Source: Hyphomicrobium_A sp963782555 (GTDB lineage: Bacteria > Pseudomonadota > Alphaproteobacteria > Rhizobiales > Hyphomicrobiaceae). Taken from it: 64,000 nt of DNA. The position numbers and the translations under genes were made by a program. Positions 1 to 8,113 of the stretch are shown one piece after another (position 1 is the stretch's first letter; each line of letters starts with the position of its first letter). The notes below the pieces were generated by a model. That model was given only the letters and a program-made list of their open reading frames with translations, did not search any database and had not been told where the DNA came from. The stretch covers positions 496,001-560,000 of the forward strand of contig CAWAKB010000003.1 of the NCBI GenBank assembly GCA_963782555.1, written 5' to 3'.

Positions 1-45
1 AGGCGCCGGGGTTGAACGGGCGGTTGGGCATGGTCAGGGCCCGTT

Positions 46-534
46 TCACGTAGGCTCGCGAGGGTGGGAAGACGGCGCGTCGTTCAGGGTGACAATTGGC
101 GCGCGTCCGAGCTTGCGCTCGACCGCAATGAGGCCGGCCTCTTCGAGCCACGCCAGAGCGCGATACTTGGCGTTGCGGTCGAGACCGAAGCGCAGGCTCG
201 TGATGTTCGAGAGAGGGACAATCCGGGACTTCTGCAATCCGCCCACGAACCAGAGTGCAATGCCGACATGAAGCGACTTGCCGGGCAAGTGAGCCGCCGC
301 CGACAGCCAGTCAAGCGGGATTGGGCCGCGCAAATGTTCGCGTCTGTTTGCGAGCTCTGGTTGAACCGATGTGGTCTGTGCCCTGCCGGGGGCCGTAGGG
401 GACTCATCCGATTCGATACTTCGTGGCTCCTGAGACTGCCGCCCTGAGGATCGCGCTGCGATACTTGCAGTCTTCACGCGCTCCTCAGGGCGGTTTACCG
501 CGGGCGTCCCCAGTGCTTTATCTGCGCATGGCAT
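46..534 (-). CDS. Winged-helix hypothetical protein (162 aa)
   Basis: Unrecognised beyond fold type. The first ~65 residues are polar and low in complexity. The C-terminal half, from 'PIPLDWLSAAAHLPGKSLHV' onward, reads as a winged helix-turn-helix: a helix pair, then 'AKYRALAWLEEAGLIAVERK', a typical recognition helix plus wing. Small proteins of this shape occur near plasmid and island replication or transfer genes in Hyphomicrobiales, which is family-level inference only. It is co-directional with the next winged-helix gene, 6 bp away, so the two probably share a transcript. The start is the only upstream ATG and no strong ribosome binding site is visible. Confidence 0.55.
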   Translation of the reverse strand: MPCADKALGTPAVNRPEERVKTASIAARSSGRQSQEPRSIESDESPTAPGRAQTTSVQPELANRREHLRGPIPLDWLSAAAHLPGKSLHVGIALWFVGGLQKSRIVPLSNITSLRFGLDRNAKYRALAWLEEAGLIAVERKLGRAPIVTLNDAPSSHPREPT

Positions 535-540
535 GGCAGA

Positions 541-1116
541 TTATATGCGTGCCGCGATTTGGGACCGTGGCGCCGTGCAGAACGGAAGCGACGGTCCTAT
601 ATCAAGGACGTAAAGGAGCCAATATGAAGCGAGTTCGCTGCTCGCTGTCCCTATTCTGGGACATTCTGTAGTCGCATTGGGACCGGCTTCTGCTTTCTCC
701 GAGGGCCAACGCGCGAACTCCTTTGTGGGGAGCTGATCAGCGAAGGGATGCTCGGTCAGGATCCATGTCGTTGCGTGGCGGATCTTCCAGTTGAAGCTGC
801 CGCAAACGTTGCGTCGGATGAAGCCCTTCTCCTCAAGCTCATGAAACGATTTCGTTGCCGTGTCTTTGGCTATGTGGAGAAGACCCGCAGCCTCTCGCAC
901 CGACATGGAGATCTCGCCGTTATTGTAGCCGTTGTAGCGCTGGGCCAGCTCGACGTAGAGGGCACGGCTTGCCGGTGGCAGCGATTGCCATGCCGGCGTT
1001 TTGAGGATCCAATGGTCAAGCTTTAGGAAACGTGTTGGGCCGATGCTGCGCCCTGTCCTGTCAACACGGCGGCCGTGGCGCCGGCGCTGCTTTTTGTCCG
1101 AAAATGGTGGTGTCAT
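541..1116 (-). CDS. Winged-helix / replication-initiator-like hypothetical protein (191 aa)
   Basis: After a basic N-terminus ('KKQRRRHGRRVDR') there is a domain beginning 'RFLKLDHWILKTPAWQSLPP', followed by 'ALYVELAQRYNGYNNGEISM' and a helix-turn-helix with wing around residues 85-120. This architecture matches helix-turn-helix proteins common on rhizobial plasmids and islands, where they resemble replication-initiator N-terminal domains. A role in DNA binding is likely; replication is not shown. The ATG at 1116 is preferred over a GTG 15 bp upstream because the hydrophilic start of homologous-looking proteins begins there. The last ~35 residues look less structured. Confidence 0.6.
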   Translation of the reverse strand: MTPPFSDKKQRRRHGRRVDRTGRSIGPTRFLKLDHWILKTPAWQSLPPASRALYVELAQRYNGYNNGEISMSVREAAGLLHIAKDTATKSFHELEEKGFIRRNVCGSFNWKIRHATTWILTEHPFADQLPTKEFARWPSEKAEAGPNATTECPRIGTASSELASYWLLYVLDIGPSLPFCTAPRSQIAARI

Positions 1117-1359
1117 GATCGTGCGGCCCACGCGTTATCATTTGATCCTTGCGAACAATGGATGAGCGCATTGAGCGAGGCCAGCGCGATGGCTGCACGT
1201 AGGCGCTCAGGCAAGAATGACTAATTGCTGAGGCCTTCCTGTTCGCGGGCAAACAAGCCGCCTCACAGGCGCGTCACTCGCGTATGGCAAGAAGCACCGG
1301 CCAATCAATCGCTTGTGCGAGCCGTGTTTTGAGCGCGCTCATTCACGCTCAAGGTAGGC

Positions 1360-2196
1360 TCAGCGACGCCTCCCCTCGGTGACTATCCGCCTCACTCTGG
1401 CGGCGGTGATGGGCCGCAAACCATCTCGAGGAGATCGGAGGAATGACATTGCTGCAATCTCCTCAGAGACCTCCGTCAAGGTCTTGCTAGCGGTCTTCAG
1501 TCGCCGGGTTTGCCGCAATATCTCCCTGTCCCGCTCGGCTAGTATTTCCTTCCGATTAGTCCTTGCCGACTTCTCTGTTTGGCGCTTGGCGTCTGCTTCC
1601 TTGATTTGGTGCCCTTTCCGGTTGGCAAGGCGCTGGAGCAGGGCATGATCAACTAACAGATTGCCTTTGGCCCAAGTCGCGAAGTCGATGAGGTCCTGTT
1701 CGTGCTCCCCAACCGATAAACGCAATTGAGCGTTCTTGACCCCAAGCACGACCTCTCGAGGACCATTTCGGCCTCGCCGTGAGCCGAGGGGGACAAAGTG
1801 CCCCGACACGTTCCGTGGTTCACGCGTGCCGAGCTTGAAAGCGGTGGCTACGCAACGCGCAGCCGTGGCTAGCGAACCCTGGAATTGATCGAGACGGCTC
1901 AGCCGGACCGATATACGGCCATGGTCGGCCTCCTCATCGCATACGATGAAGGCGCTGAGGGCATTTGTACCCGGCTTGCGTCTTGCGATAACCGGCTTGT
2001 GGCACTGAGCCTCGCAGCCTGTGCAGATGGCGGACATCGCTCGATTCGTCTTGGCCAACAGGCCGGCACCAACCATGGTCTCGATAGCATGCGTGGGCCA
2101 TTCTTCGATCTCGGAGCCGCAGAAAAGTGCAGGTGCCGGATGCTCGAGAGCAATGCGCTCGAGTACTATTTGGACCGGATTAATTGACCTGCTCAT
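1360..2196 (-). CDS. Hypothetical protein with possible zinc-binding Cys cluster (278 aa)
   Basis: I do not recognise the family. The N-terminal third carries 'CTGCEAQCHKPV' followed about 20 residues later by another Cys ('FIVCDEE'), a spacing that could bind zinc. The C-terminal third is very rich in Lys/Arg/Glu with heptad-like helices (about residues 195-245) and ends with 'RVRRIVTEGRRR', suggesting a basic coiled-coil or nucleic-acid-binding tail. The ATG at 2196 overlaps the end of the preceding 80-aa gene by 17 bp, so translation is probably coupled. It is the third gene of a three-gene minus-strand operon (3393 to 1360). Confidence 0.6.
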   Translation of the reverse strand: MSRSINPVQIVLERIALEHPAPALFCGSEIEEWPTHAIETMVGAGLLAKTNRAMSAICTGCEAQCHKPVIARRKPGTNALSAFIVCDEEADHGRISVRLSRLDQFQGSLATAARCVATAFKLGTREPRNVSGHFVPLGSRRGRNGPREVVLGVKNAQLRLSVGEHEQDLIDFATWAKGNLLVDHALLQRLANRKGHQIKEADAKRQTEKSARTNRKEILAERDREILRQTRRLKTASKTLTEVSEEIAAMSFLRSPRDGLRPITAARVRRIVTEGRRR

Positions 2197-2422
2197 CTGC
2201 CTTGCTTCCCGGCGCGCGCGGCTCAATGCCGTGATCGACCAGCAGCCGCTCGATCAAGGGGCTGAAATCATCGATCTTCAGATTGCAGGAGTTTGGGGTT
2301 GCGATCTGGAATGTGCGTGTCCGCTTATCGACCTCGTCAGGAAGAAGATCGAAAGTCACGCGCAGCCCCACCGACGTTGCTTCCAGCTGACTTGATGGGA
2401 TGCCCGCCAGGGCCGCGTTCAT
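2180..2422 (-). CDS. Small hypothetical protein (80 aa)
   Basis: Short reading frame lying 11 bp after the 319-aa gene and overlapping the 278-aa gene by 17 bp, all in the same direction. The protein is acidic and well mixed in composition ('LRVTFDLLPDEVDKRTRTFQ', 'LKIDDFSPLIERLLVDHGIE'), unlike an antisense shadow. No domain is recognised. An alternative is that it is the C-terminal part of the upstream 319-aa protein separated by a frameshift, because the two lie in different frames with a very short gap. The tight gene packing makes an independent small partner protein equally plausible. Confidence 0.5.
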   Translation of the reverse strand: MNAALAGIPSSQLEATSVGLRVTFDLLPDEVDKRTRTFQIATPNSCNLKIDDFSPLIERLLVDHGIEPRAPGSKADEQVN

Positions 2423-2433
2423 GTCCTGTTGAA

Positions 2434-3393
2434 TTACGTGGCCGGCGTATCTCTGTTCAGCTCAATCAGAATGCTGCGCCCGTTTCGCCCGCTAACTCGG
2501 ATTCGCATCTTGCGTAACTCAACATTCTCGATGCCGAGAACCGGGTTCGGCTTGAACGTGAAGTCCGGATCAAGGAACAGCTGAAGGTCGTAGGCGCGAT
2601 CATCCTTTGGGCTGTCCCGGGATATATGAGCGCCAAGCACGGCCTGAGCGAAAGCGACCTGCAGATCCTTGACCCGCTCCTTGTCGCCCTCGTGCCAGAT
2701 GCTCAGCGTCTGCTCTTGGTCATCATGAACAAAAATCACCTCGAAGGCCGGGTTGTGAGGGCGGGCAACGAGTTCGCCATCTTCAAACACGAGTGGCGTA
2801 TGCTTGTGATCCTCAGGATAGCCAAAAAAGTACTCTCTCCTACCGTCCGCGCCCCGACGATAAGGGTGTACGACGCAACTGCTGCCTCGTGCTTCGCTTC
2901 TTGTGAACAGCTCGGTAAGCGCTGCGGCAAGGGCTTGGGCATCACGGTGCGTAGGCTGGCGCCCGAGCTTTGGCATATTGATCCGCTTGCGCCAGTATCG
3001 CTTCGACTTCCCGTCGGCCAGGGCATAGCGGAGCGCGCCTTCCCAGCATTTCGGCTGCTCCATCATCACCCAGAAAGCGCAGGCGTAGAAATCGCCGAGC
3101 TCGAGCAGCTTGGCGGAGACTTCGTGCTGAAGTCCAAAAAAAGAAGCCTCGTCGATGATCTGAACCTTGCAGGCGGGCGTCGCCAGCAGCTTGATATTGC
3201 GGAAGGCTTCGACGGCCTGGCGACGTTGCTCTTCGTCGATCTCAGCCCATCGTCCCAACAGGGGATCAACCTTGCGCTTGCCCAACGTCGACCAGTCAAA
3301 ATCAGCCAGCAGGCTCGCGCGGTCGAAATAGCGCTTTAACCAGTCGCGCGGCGCGCGACGGAAGAAGTGGCGGATATCGAAGGCCATTGCCAT
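2434..3393 (-). CDS. Hypothetical protein, first gene of island operon (319 aa)
   Basis: Unrecognised soluble protein with no signal peptide or membrane segment. It begins 'MAMAFDIRHFFRRAPRDWLK', so the start could be either of the first two Met codons. The middle is helical and rich in charged residues; the C-terminal half is beta-rich ('REYFFGYPEDHKHTPLVFED', 'AFEVIFVHDDQEQTLSIWHE'). It is followed by the 80-aa and 278-aa genes with gaps of 11 and -17 bp, which supports a single operon. The genomic context is accessory DNA with no phage structural genes, so the trio may be a defence or regulatory module, but nothing in the sequence proves that. Confidence 0.65.
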   Translation of the reverse strand: MAMAFDIRHFFRRAPRDWLKRYFDRASLLADFDWSTLGKRKVDPLLGRWAEIDEEQRRQAVEAFRNIKLLATPACKVQIIDEASFFGLQHEVSAKLLELGDFYACAFWVMMEQPKCWEGALRYALADGKSKRYWRKRINMPKLGRQPTHRDAQALAAALTELFTRSEARGSSCVVHPYRRGADGRREYFFGYPEDHKHTPLVFEDGELVARPHNPAFEVIFVHDDQEQTLSIWHEGDKERVKDLQVAFAQAVLGAHISRDSPKDDRAYDLQLFLDPDFTFKPNPVLGIENVELRKMRIRVSGRNGRSILIELNRDTPAT

Positions 3394-4259
3394 TGACTGC
3401 GCTCATGAAGCCTCTACGTCCAGTTCGATTCCCTATTCGATTCATGGCCCGAGTTCCCGCCCTCCACACGTTCGCTGGCGCACACGGGCGAAGCGGCTGG
3501 ACTTAGCCGTAGATGCGCGCAAAATCGGCGCACTTCGTGGACGGATGAGGCTAAAATGACGGCAGTTACTGATCGCGGAGCTCGATGAGCTTATCGACGA
3601 GATTCTCGTTGCGAGCCGTCTCGATTCGACGCCGGGCATTGATGCCGTTACAAAGCCGGCCATCCTCACCAACGACGGGTTCTTGCACAGCGCCGTTGGA
3701 AGAAAATCGGTTCGAACTAGCGACAAATGATGCATCTTTCCCAAATCTGGAGTTTGTCTTGCGTCATCGCAACAGCCTCATCGAGGCGATGATCGTTGTC
3801 GCGATCACCCTCCTCGCCGGGTTTGCGGCCTGGCAGGTTAGTCTCATTGGAACCATCAAATGCTTGCGAGCGGTGCTATCGCCACGATGGCGCCCGAGCC
3901 TGGTATCGTGATGAGGGGCAGGCCACAAGCGCAGCGCTCGAGTTCACCGGCCCTTTTTAAGGCGTCTAAAAATTCTTGCCCTGAGGATCATCCACCGCAA
4001 GCCGAATAGGCGGTCAGGTTCATCAAAACAATGCGCGCCTTGGCCCGTCGATGTTCCAGCGATGCCTTGCTAAAGATGCCCCTCGTGGAGAGCCGTTGCA
4101 AAAACGCTGCTGATCCGGATCTCAATCGTAGTTGAGACCCTTCGCGTGCCATAGAGCATTGCGGATTATTGTCGCTGGCTCGCCCCACCACTTCGCCCCA
4201 CTTAGGACCAACTGCTGCTGCAAACTGTGGGTCGATCTTGGCACTTGAGGGCGGGACGC
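3394..4259. other. Gene-poor stretch containing a histidine-kinase remnant
   Basis: No convincing gene. It holds the 74-bp kinase duplicate at 3572-3645. A 108-codon plus-strand reading frame (3585-3911) has one hydrophobic run near its end ('LIEAMIVVAITLLAGFAAWQ'), but its N-terminal half is the kinase remnant read out of frame, so it is probably not a gene. The rest looks like eroded DNA. Confidence 0.5.
3572..3645 (+). repeat. 74-bp duplicate of part of the histidine kinase gene at 12641-12714
   Basis: Positions 3572-3645 match 12641-12714 with a single difference (G for A in the Leu-Asn/Asp codon region). In the intact gene this segment encodes about residues 255-279, directly after the phospho-accepting helix of the sensor kinase. 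Sequence on both sides diverges abruptly, although the ~60 bp upstream retains scattered similarity. This is a leftover of a second kinase copy or of a recombination event inside the island. Same orientation as the full gene. Confidence 0.85.
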
Positions 4260-4727
4260 ATGACAAAGCTGGTGAAATACTGTTTCGACATTGTTTTGCT
4301 CTGCTCGAGCACGGTTGGTGCCCTTTCGCAAGACCGCGAAGCCGCGGGCGTTGCAGTCAAGCACATGGCAAGAGAAACCGTGGAGTGCGCGGCCTATTTC
4401 GACATTGTGTCGGCAGTGTTGTTACGCTCCAACGAGCGCGACACCTCTCAAAAATATGTGAATGCCCGCAAATTGGCTGTGGCGCGCGCCGACAGTCTCA
4501 GCCCCGGGATCGTGAATGCCAAATATAACGACATGATCAAAGACTTGACCAACAAGGTCGCAATGGCAAACATTCCAAAAACGATCGACAAGAGCCTGGA
4601 CAATGTCTCGATCCTGGAAATCACGGTGCTGCAGAACCAGTACGGCAAGCTGTGCAAAGAGGTTCTGAATGACCCCGGTGCGCGTGCGAAATATTGGATG
4701 GAGCACGCAGGACCTCCGCCTCAATAG
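4260..4727 (+). CDS. Exported hypothetical protein (155 aa)
   Basis: The start at 4260 gives a classic signal peptide: 'MTKLVKYCFDIVLLCSSTVG' with cleavage near 'ALS-QD'. The mature part is about 130 residues, mostly helical, with two Cys ('VECAAYF' and 'GKLCKEV') that could form a disulfide in the periplasm. No domain name is recognised; small two-Cys helical exported proteins of this kind are frequent in Bradyrhizobium-like genomes. It is a lone plus-strand gene facing the terminator of the convergent esterase gene. An upstream in-frame ATG (4227) would bury the signal peptide, so 4260 is preferred. Confidence 0.7.
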   Translation: MTKLVKYCFDIVLLCSSTVGALSQDREAAGVAVKHMARETVECAAYFDIVSAVLLRSNERDTSQKYVNARKLAVARADSLSPGIVNAKYNDMIKDLTNKVAMANIPKTIDKSLDNVSILEITVLQNQYGKLCKEVLNDPGARAKYWMEHAGPPPQ

Positions 4728-4834
4728 GTCCCGGAGCCACGCCGCCGATCCTTCAACTGATTAACGCAAAGGCGTAGCGGCGACGTTGCCAGACGGGACA
4801 ATTTTTTGCCCGCCCGACCTTGCGCGCCCGGATA

Positions 4835-4864
4835 GAAAAAAGGCGGCCGCCCGCAGGCGACCGC
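4835..4864 (-). terminator. Rho-independent terminator of the 506-aa esterase gene
   Basis: Read on the minus strand, a 9-bp GC-rich stem (one G-U pair) with a 5-nt loop is followed by a run of six T. It lies about 40 bp beyond the stop of the esterase gene at 4906 and is correctly oriented to end its transcript. Confidence 0.85.
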
Positions 4865-4905
4865 TAGTTGCGTCAATTCATGAGAGTGCGTGAGTTTCGT
4901 CCGCC

Positions 4906-6426
4906 TCAATGATGATCGTGACCGTGGCCGTGGTCGTGGCCGTCATGATGGTGCTCGCCTTTTCCTTGATCCTCGCACCGTTGCGGCCGTGGTTTGCTTA
5001 TATACTTGCCCGCCCAAGCGAGCATGACGTCCATGACCTGAAGGTTCGTGGCCTTCCCGTTCTTATGATGACTCCCCGGAGAGGGGTTGTCCTCGATCAT
5101 CATCATGTGGGAGACGCCGGCGAAGGGTCCGACGTAATCGTCGCCGTAGGGGCCGTGATAATTGCCCTGCCAGAAGCCCGGCTGGTCCAGCTGGACGTAT
5201 TGCGCCGTGCCACCGGCCGCGTTGATGGCGTCAGCCGAGTCTTGGCATGTCTGGCTGAAGTTCGAGTAGTCTCCCTTGACCGCCATATAAGGAATGTTCT
5301 TGAAGTCCGCGGCGACGAGCCCGGCACCGTCGAGGGAGCAAGACCCCTCGATTGTGATCAAGCCCTTCAGCAGATCGAGGTTGCCGTGCTCCTTCAGGAT
5401 GCGGACCGTATGGTGCCCGATGCTTCCCGACTGCGAGTGGGTCGCAATAATGGCTCCGCCAAGGCCCTCGACCAACTCCGCCAAGGCAATCGGCGTCCAG
5501 GTATTGGTGGCGTTGATGTTGGGGTTGCTACAGGTCGGGCACGTGGAAGGGGGAAGTGTCACCTCCGTATTTGGCAGATCGAACTTATAGGCATCCAAAG
5601 CCAAATATCCCGCGTTGTCTAATACCTGCGCATTATCCGGGGTTACCGTTCCCAGTCCCGCAGGCGCCCCGTCGCCGGTGCGCGATTTGATGGCCTGATC
5701 CACGGCCCAGGGAGCCTCAGGTTCCATCGGGAGCCGGCCATGGAATGTGCAGTGAGACGGAAAAGCTACGCATTGGGGATCACCCGGATCGCCGTGGCGA
5801 ACCATGTCACTCGCAGTGACGTCTTCGTCGTAGCGGCCGTCGCCAAGCGTCGGTACATAGTGGCCGAACCAAGCGGCCCAACCAACGGTGCCCTCGTGGC
5901 TAAATCCGAAGGCCGGCAGAGTGCCTCCTCCCGGGAGCAAGGCCAACGCCCCAGGGACGTCATTTTCATTGAGCAAATGAACGGCCTCATGGATAACAGT
6001 GTGGTCGAAGCCGGATCGTCCGCGTCCGGGCTGATCGACGACGTAGCTGGGGACTCCATTGCGCACCACGTAGTCGTTCCAGCCTTCGTTACCGCCCGCT
6101 GTTCCCTCGACAGCCGAGCCCGAATAGCCGGACCCATGCACCATGATGAGCGGCCAACTTTTTGCCTTCATAGGTGTCTGGAACTGCACGTACATCTGGC
6201 CGATAATGATTTGTCTCTGCCCTTGCGGCGTCGCCGACGTAGCAAAGGGCGTGATTTTGGGCCTGCCTCCGACGAAGAAGGTGCCCTTGTCACAGATCTG
6301 CAGCGGCTCAGTCAGGTATTTATGCTCTGTCGGAGACTGCCATGCTTGCGCATTGGTGGACGCGAGCACGCCCACCGCCGCCACGGACGTCATCAAGTAG
6401 GCTCTGATTTTTTGTTCGCTGGTCAT
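4906..6426 (-). CDS. Exported alpha/beta-hydrolase (esterase), His-rich C-terminus (506 aa)
   Basis: Predicted periplasmic or secreted serine hydrolase. A signal peptide occupies about residues 1-28 (cleavage near 'NAQA'). The fold is marked by 'PLIMVHGSGYSG' (oxyanion strand), 'DQPGRGRSG', the nucleophile elbow 'ATHSQSGS' (Ser about 331), 'ITIEGS' (likely acid Glu) and 'SHMMMIEDN' (catalytic His about 440). The same motif order occurs in the hydrolases at 8114 and 14364, defining a three-member family here. It is longer than its paralogues, with an insert at about residues 150-250 and four extra Cys. The last 16 residues are nearly all His/Asp/Gly, a probable metal-binding tail. A strong 'GGGAGG' site precedes the ATG at 6426. 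It is divergent from the oxygenase gene at 6780. The substrate is unknown. Confidence 0.85.
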   Translation of the reverse strand: MTSEQKIRAYLMTSVAAVGVLASTNAQAWQSPTEHKYLTEPLQICDKGTFFVGGRPKITPFATSATPQGQRQIIIGQMYVQFQTPMKAKSWPLIMVHGSGYSGSAVEGTAGGNEGWNDYVVRNGVPSYVVDQPGRGRSGFDHTVIHEAVHLLNENDVPGALALLPGGGTLPAFGFSHEGTVGWAAWFGHYVPTLGDGRYDEDVTASDMVRHGDPGDPQCVAFPSHCTFHGRLPMEPEAPWAVDQAIKSRTGDGAPAGLGTVTPDNAQVLDNAGYLALDAYKFDLPNTEVTLPPSTCPTCSNPNINATNTWTPIALAELVEGLGGAIIATHSQSGSIGHHTVRILKEHGNLDLLKGLITIEGSCSLDGAGLVAADFKNIPYMAVKGDYSNFSQTCQDSADAINAAGGTAQYVQLDQPGFWQGNYHGPYGDDYVGPFAGVSHMMMIEDNPSPGSHHKNGKATNLQVMDVMLAWAGKYISKPRPQRCEDQGKGEHHHDGHDHGHGHDHH

Positions 6427-6779
6427 CACGAAAACCTCCCTAAATTTATTACGAGAACATTGGGCCCGGGCTTATGTCGGCGGCCCATCCCGAGAAGAGT
6501 GCGCATTTGCGGAAATGTTGGCCGAACACGCTGAAACTTCTTGGAGCCACACATTCGCAGGTCGATGAAATTCTCGCTGCGGTGTGCGGGAACACTTTCG
6601 GCAATGAGAGAACCCATCCCGAGCTTTTATTTGCCCAGCGCAGGCCGGAGAAAAACTCAATTCAAAAAAATGATTCCGAGCATCACAGGGAGGTTGTCGT
6701 TCTGCATCCGTTGATGGACAATGCAGTCGTGACGCCGCGCGCAGGAGATTGAAAGCAAGACATTGCGAGGAAGCGTTCA
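6427..6779. promoter_or_regulatory. Divergent intergenic region between esterase and 2OG oxygenase genes
   Basis: 353 bp between two divergent start codons. It must hold the promoters of both the 506-aa esterase gene and the oxygenase gene at 6780, plus any shared operator. Only the Shine-Dalgarno sites at each end are clear. No strong inverted repeat was identified by eye. Confidence 0.5.
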
Positions 6780-7427
6780 ATGTCAGAGAACACGCTGAAT
6801 TTGGTCGCCGACATGGCCGCTAACGGCCGGATTGAGAATCTTTTTCCCTCTCCCTTGTTCAGCTACGTATTCAAGGATGTCGGCGCGCTCAACGCAGAGC
6901 TTGCCAGCATCATTCTCGAGCGCGAGCGCACGACACCGTCGGCGGCGAAGAGCAACAAGGGAGGCTGGCAGTCGCAGGTCGATTTTTTCAAGTGGGGCGG
7001 CTCTGCAGTTTCAACGCTCAGCCGATACCTCGCCAGCGCCGTCGAAGCCGCCACCAGGCAGCTGCCGCTCGTAGCACCCAAGCTGCAGATCCGGTTTGAT
7101 CTCATTGCCTGGGCAGCCGTCAACCGCACGGGGCACTACAACACCTCGCACGTCCATCCAATGGCCACTTGGTCGGGAGTGTACTACGTGGACGCGGGCG
7201 ATGAACCGCTGAACGGGTTCGGAGCCGCGCTCGAGCTTGAGCATCCAATCCAGGCAATGGTCATGAATTTTTTCCCCGGTTTACTGCCGTCGACGCTTTG
7301 CGTGCGTCCACAAGCGGGCCTGGTTGTCTTGTTCCCTAGTTCGCTCGTGCACAATGTGCGTATGTATGAGGGCCAACGACCTCGCATCTGCGTGCCATTC
7401 AATGCACACACGCACGTCGTGACTTAG
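6780..7427 (+). CDS. Putative 2-oxoglutarate/Fe(II) oxygenase, TIGR02466 type (215 aa)
   Basis: Matches the TIGR02466 family of putative 2OG-Fe(II) oxygenases. Visible marks are the N-terminal 'GRIENLFPSPLFSYVFKD', the metal-binding strand 'NTSHVHPMATWSGVYYVD' (His 124/126), the distal 'FPSSLVHNVRMYEG' (His 191) and 'RPRICVPFNAH' with the Arg expected to bind 2-oxoglutarate. The enzyme is soluble with no signal peptide, so it acts in the cytoplasm, and its substrate is unknown. A close paralogue lies at 16474-17154, sharing the 13-residue core 'HPMATWSGVYYVD'. Both copies adjoin exported esterases, which hints at a shared pathway. It is divergent from the 506-aa esterase. Confidence 0.85.
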   Translation: MSENTLNLVADMAANGRIENLFPSPLFSYVFKDVGALNAELASIILERERTTPSAAKSNKGGWQSQVDFFKWGGSAVSTLSRYLASAVEAATRQLPLVAPKLQIRFDLIAWAAVNRTGHYNTSHVHPMATWSGVYYVDAGDEPLNGFGAALELEHPIQAMVMNFFPGLLPSTLCVRPQAGLVVLFPSSLVHNVRMYEGQRPRICVPFNAHTHVVT

Positions 7428-8113
7428 AGAGATTGGCGAGGCCCATACGGCATGCCCGCCTACTGGCGCCCCTTGCCCGATGGCGACAGCTCGGTTGTGC
7501 GGGACGCGGAAACAGCCGAATGATTGCGTCCAGATCCCGGGCCATCGAATAGAGATTGTACGTTCATTGCGCTCGGGCCTGTGCGGCAGCGCCATGCCCG
7601 CAGCGCTGGTTGCGGGAGTTACGTGCGTGAGCGAAGAGAAGCGGTGGGGGGGGCCGCAAAAAACGAGGGTGACGAAGAGTAAGCTAGTTCCCGACCATCT
7701 AGGGTAGGGCTGGTGCCATAAGGGAGCAGGCGGATTTCCACCCGTTGCTCCCCTTTGCCGCCGCCCGCCGACTTCGTGACTTCATCGGCCGCGGCTCCGT
7801 AAGGAGTTTAGTCTGCGCGCCCTTGAGTCTTTGTTTGGCAGCATCGAATGGTTTGGGCCCGATCAAGAGGACTCGCAGCTCACTGTCTTGTCCTCTGCGA
7901 GATGCGAAACGGTCGCGCCACTTCGGTTGCGCGCTATTGAGTAGAGGTTACACATCAAGCCGTCGGGCCGATTCGGGTGAATGCCGAGGGAGACGCCACC
8001 AGAAGTCTTTCAGCATCGTCCGGAACAAGGAGTCCGTTGGCGCGAAAGCGCCGGCAAATCCCTCTTCCTTGAAGAAGAAGACGCCGGCAATTTAGCTCGT
8101 GCATGCCAAGTCG
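7428..8113. other. Gene-poor region between convergent genes
   Basis: 686 bp between the ends of the oxygenase and the 418-aa esterase. Open frames here have Arg/Ser-rich low-complexity translations and no domain. A hairpin with 7-bp outer arms (near 7719-7753) may be a terminator but lacks a T-run. Nothing else is seen. Confidence 0.5.

Noticed and set aside
3585..3911. 108-codon plus-strand frame with one hydrophobic run
   Set aside because: Its first part is the kinase duplicate read out of frame and no ribosome binding site is visible.
7428..8095. Small plus-strand frames after the first oxygenase
   Set aside because: Arg/Ser-rich translations typical of shadow frames; none with a domain or ribosome binding site.
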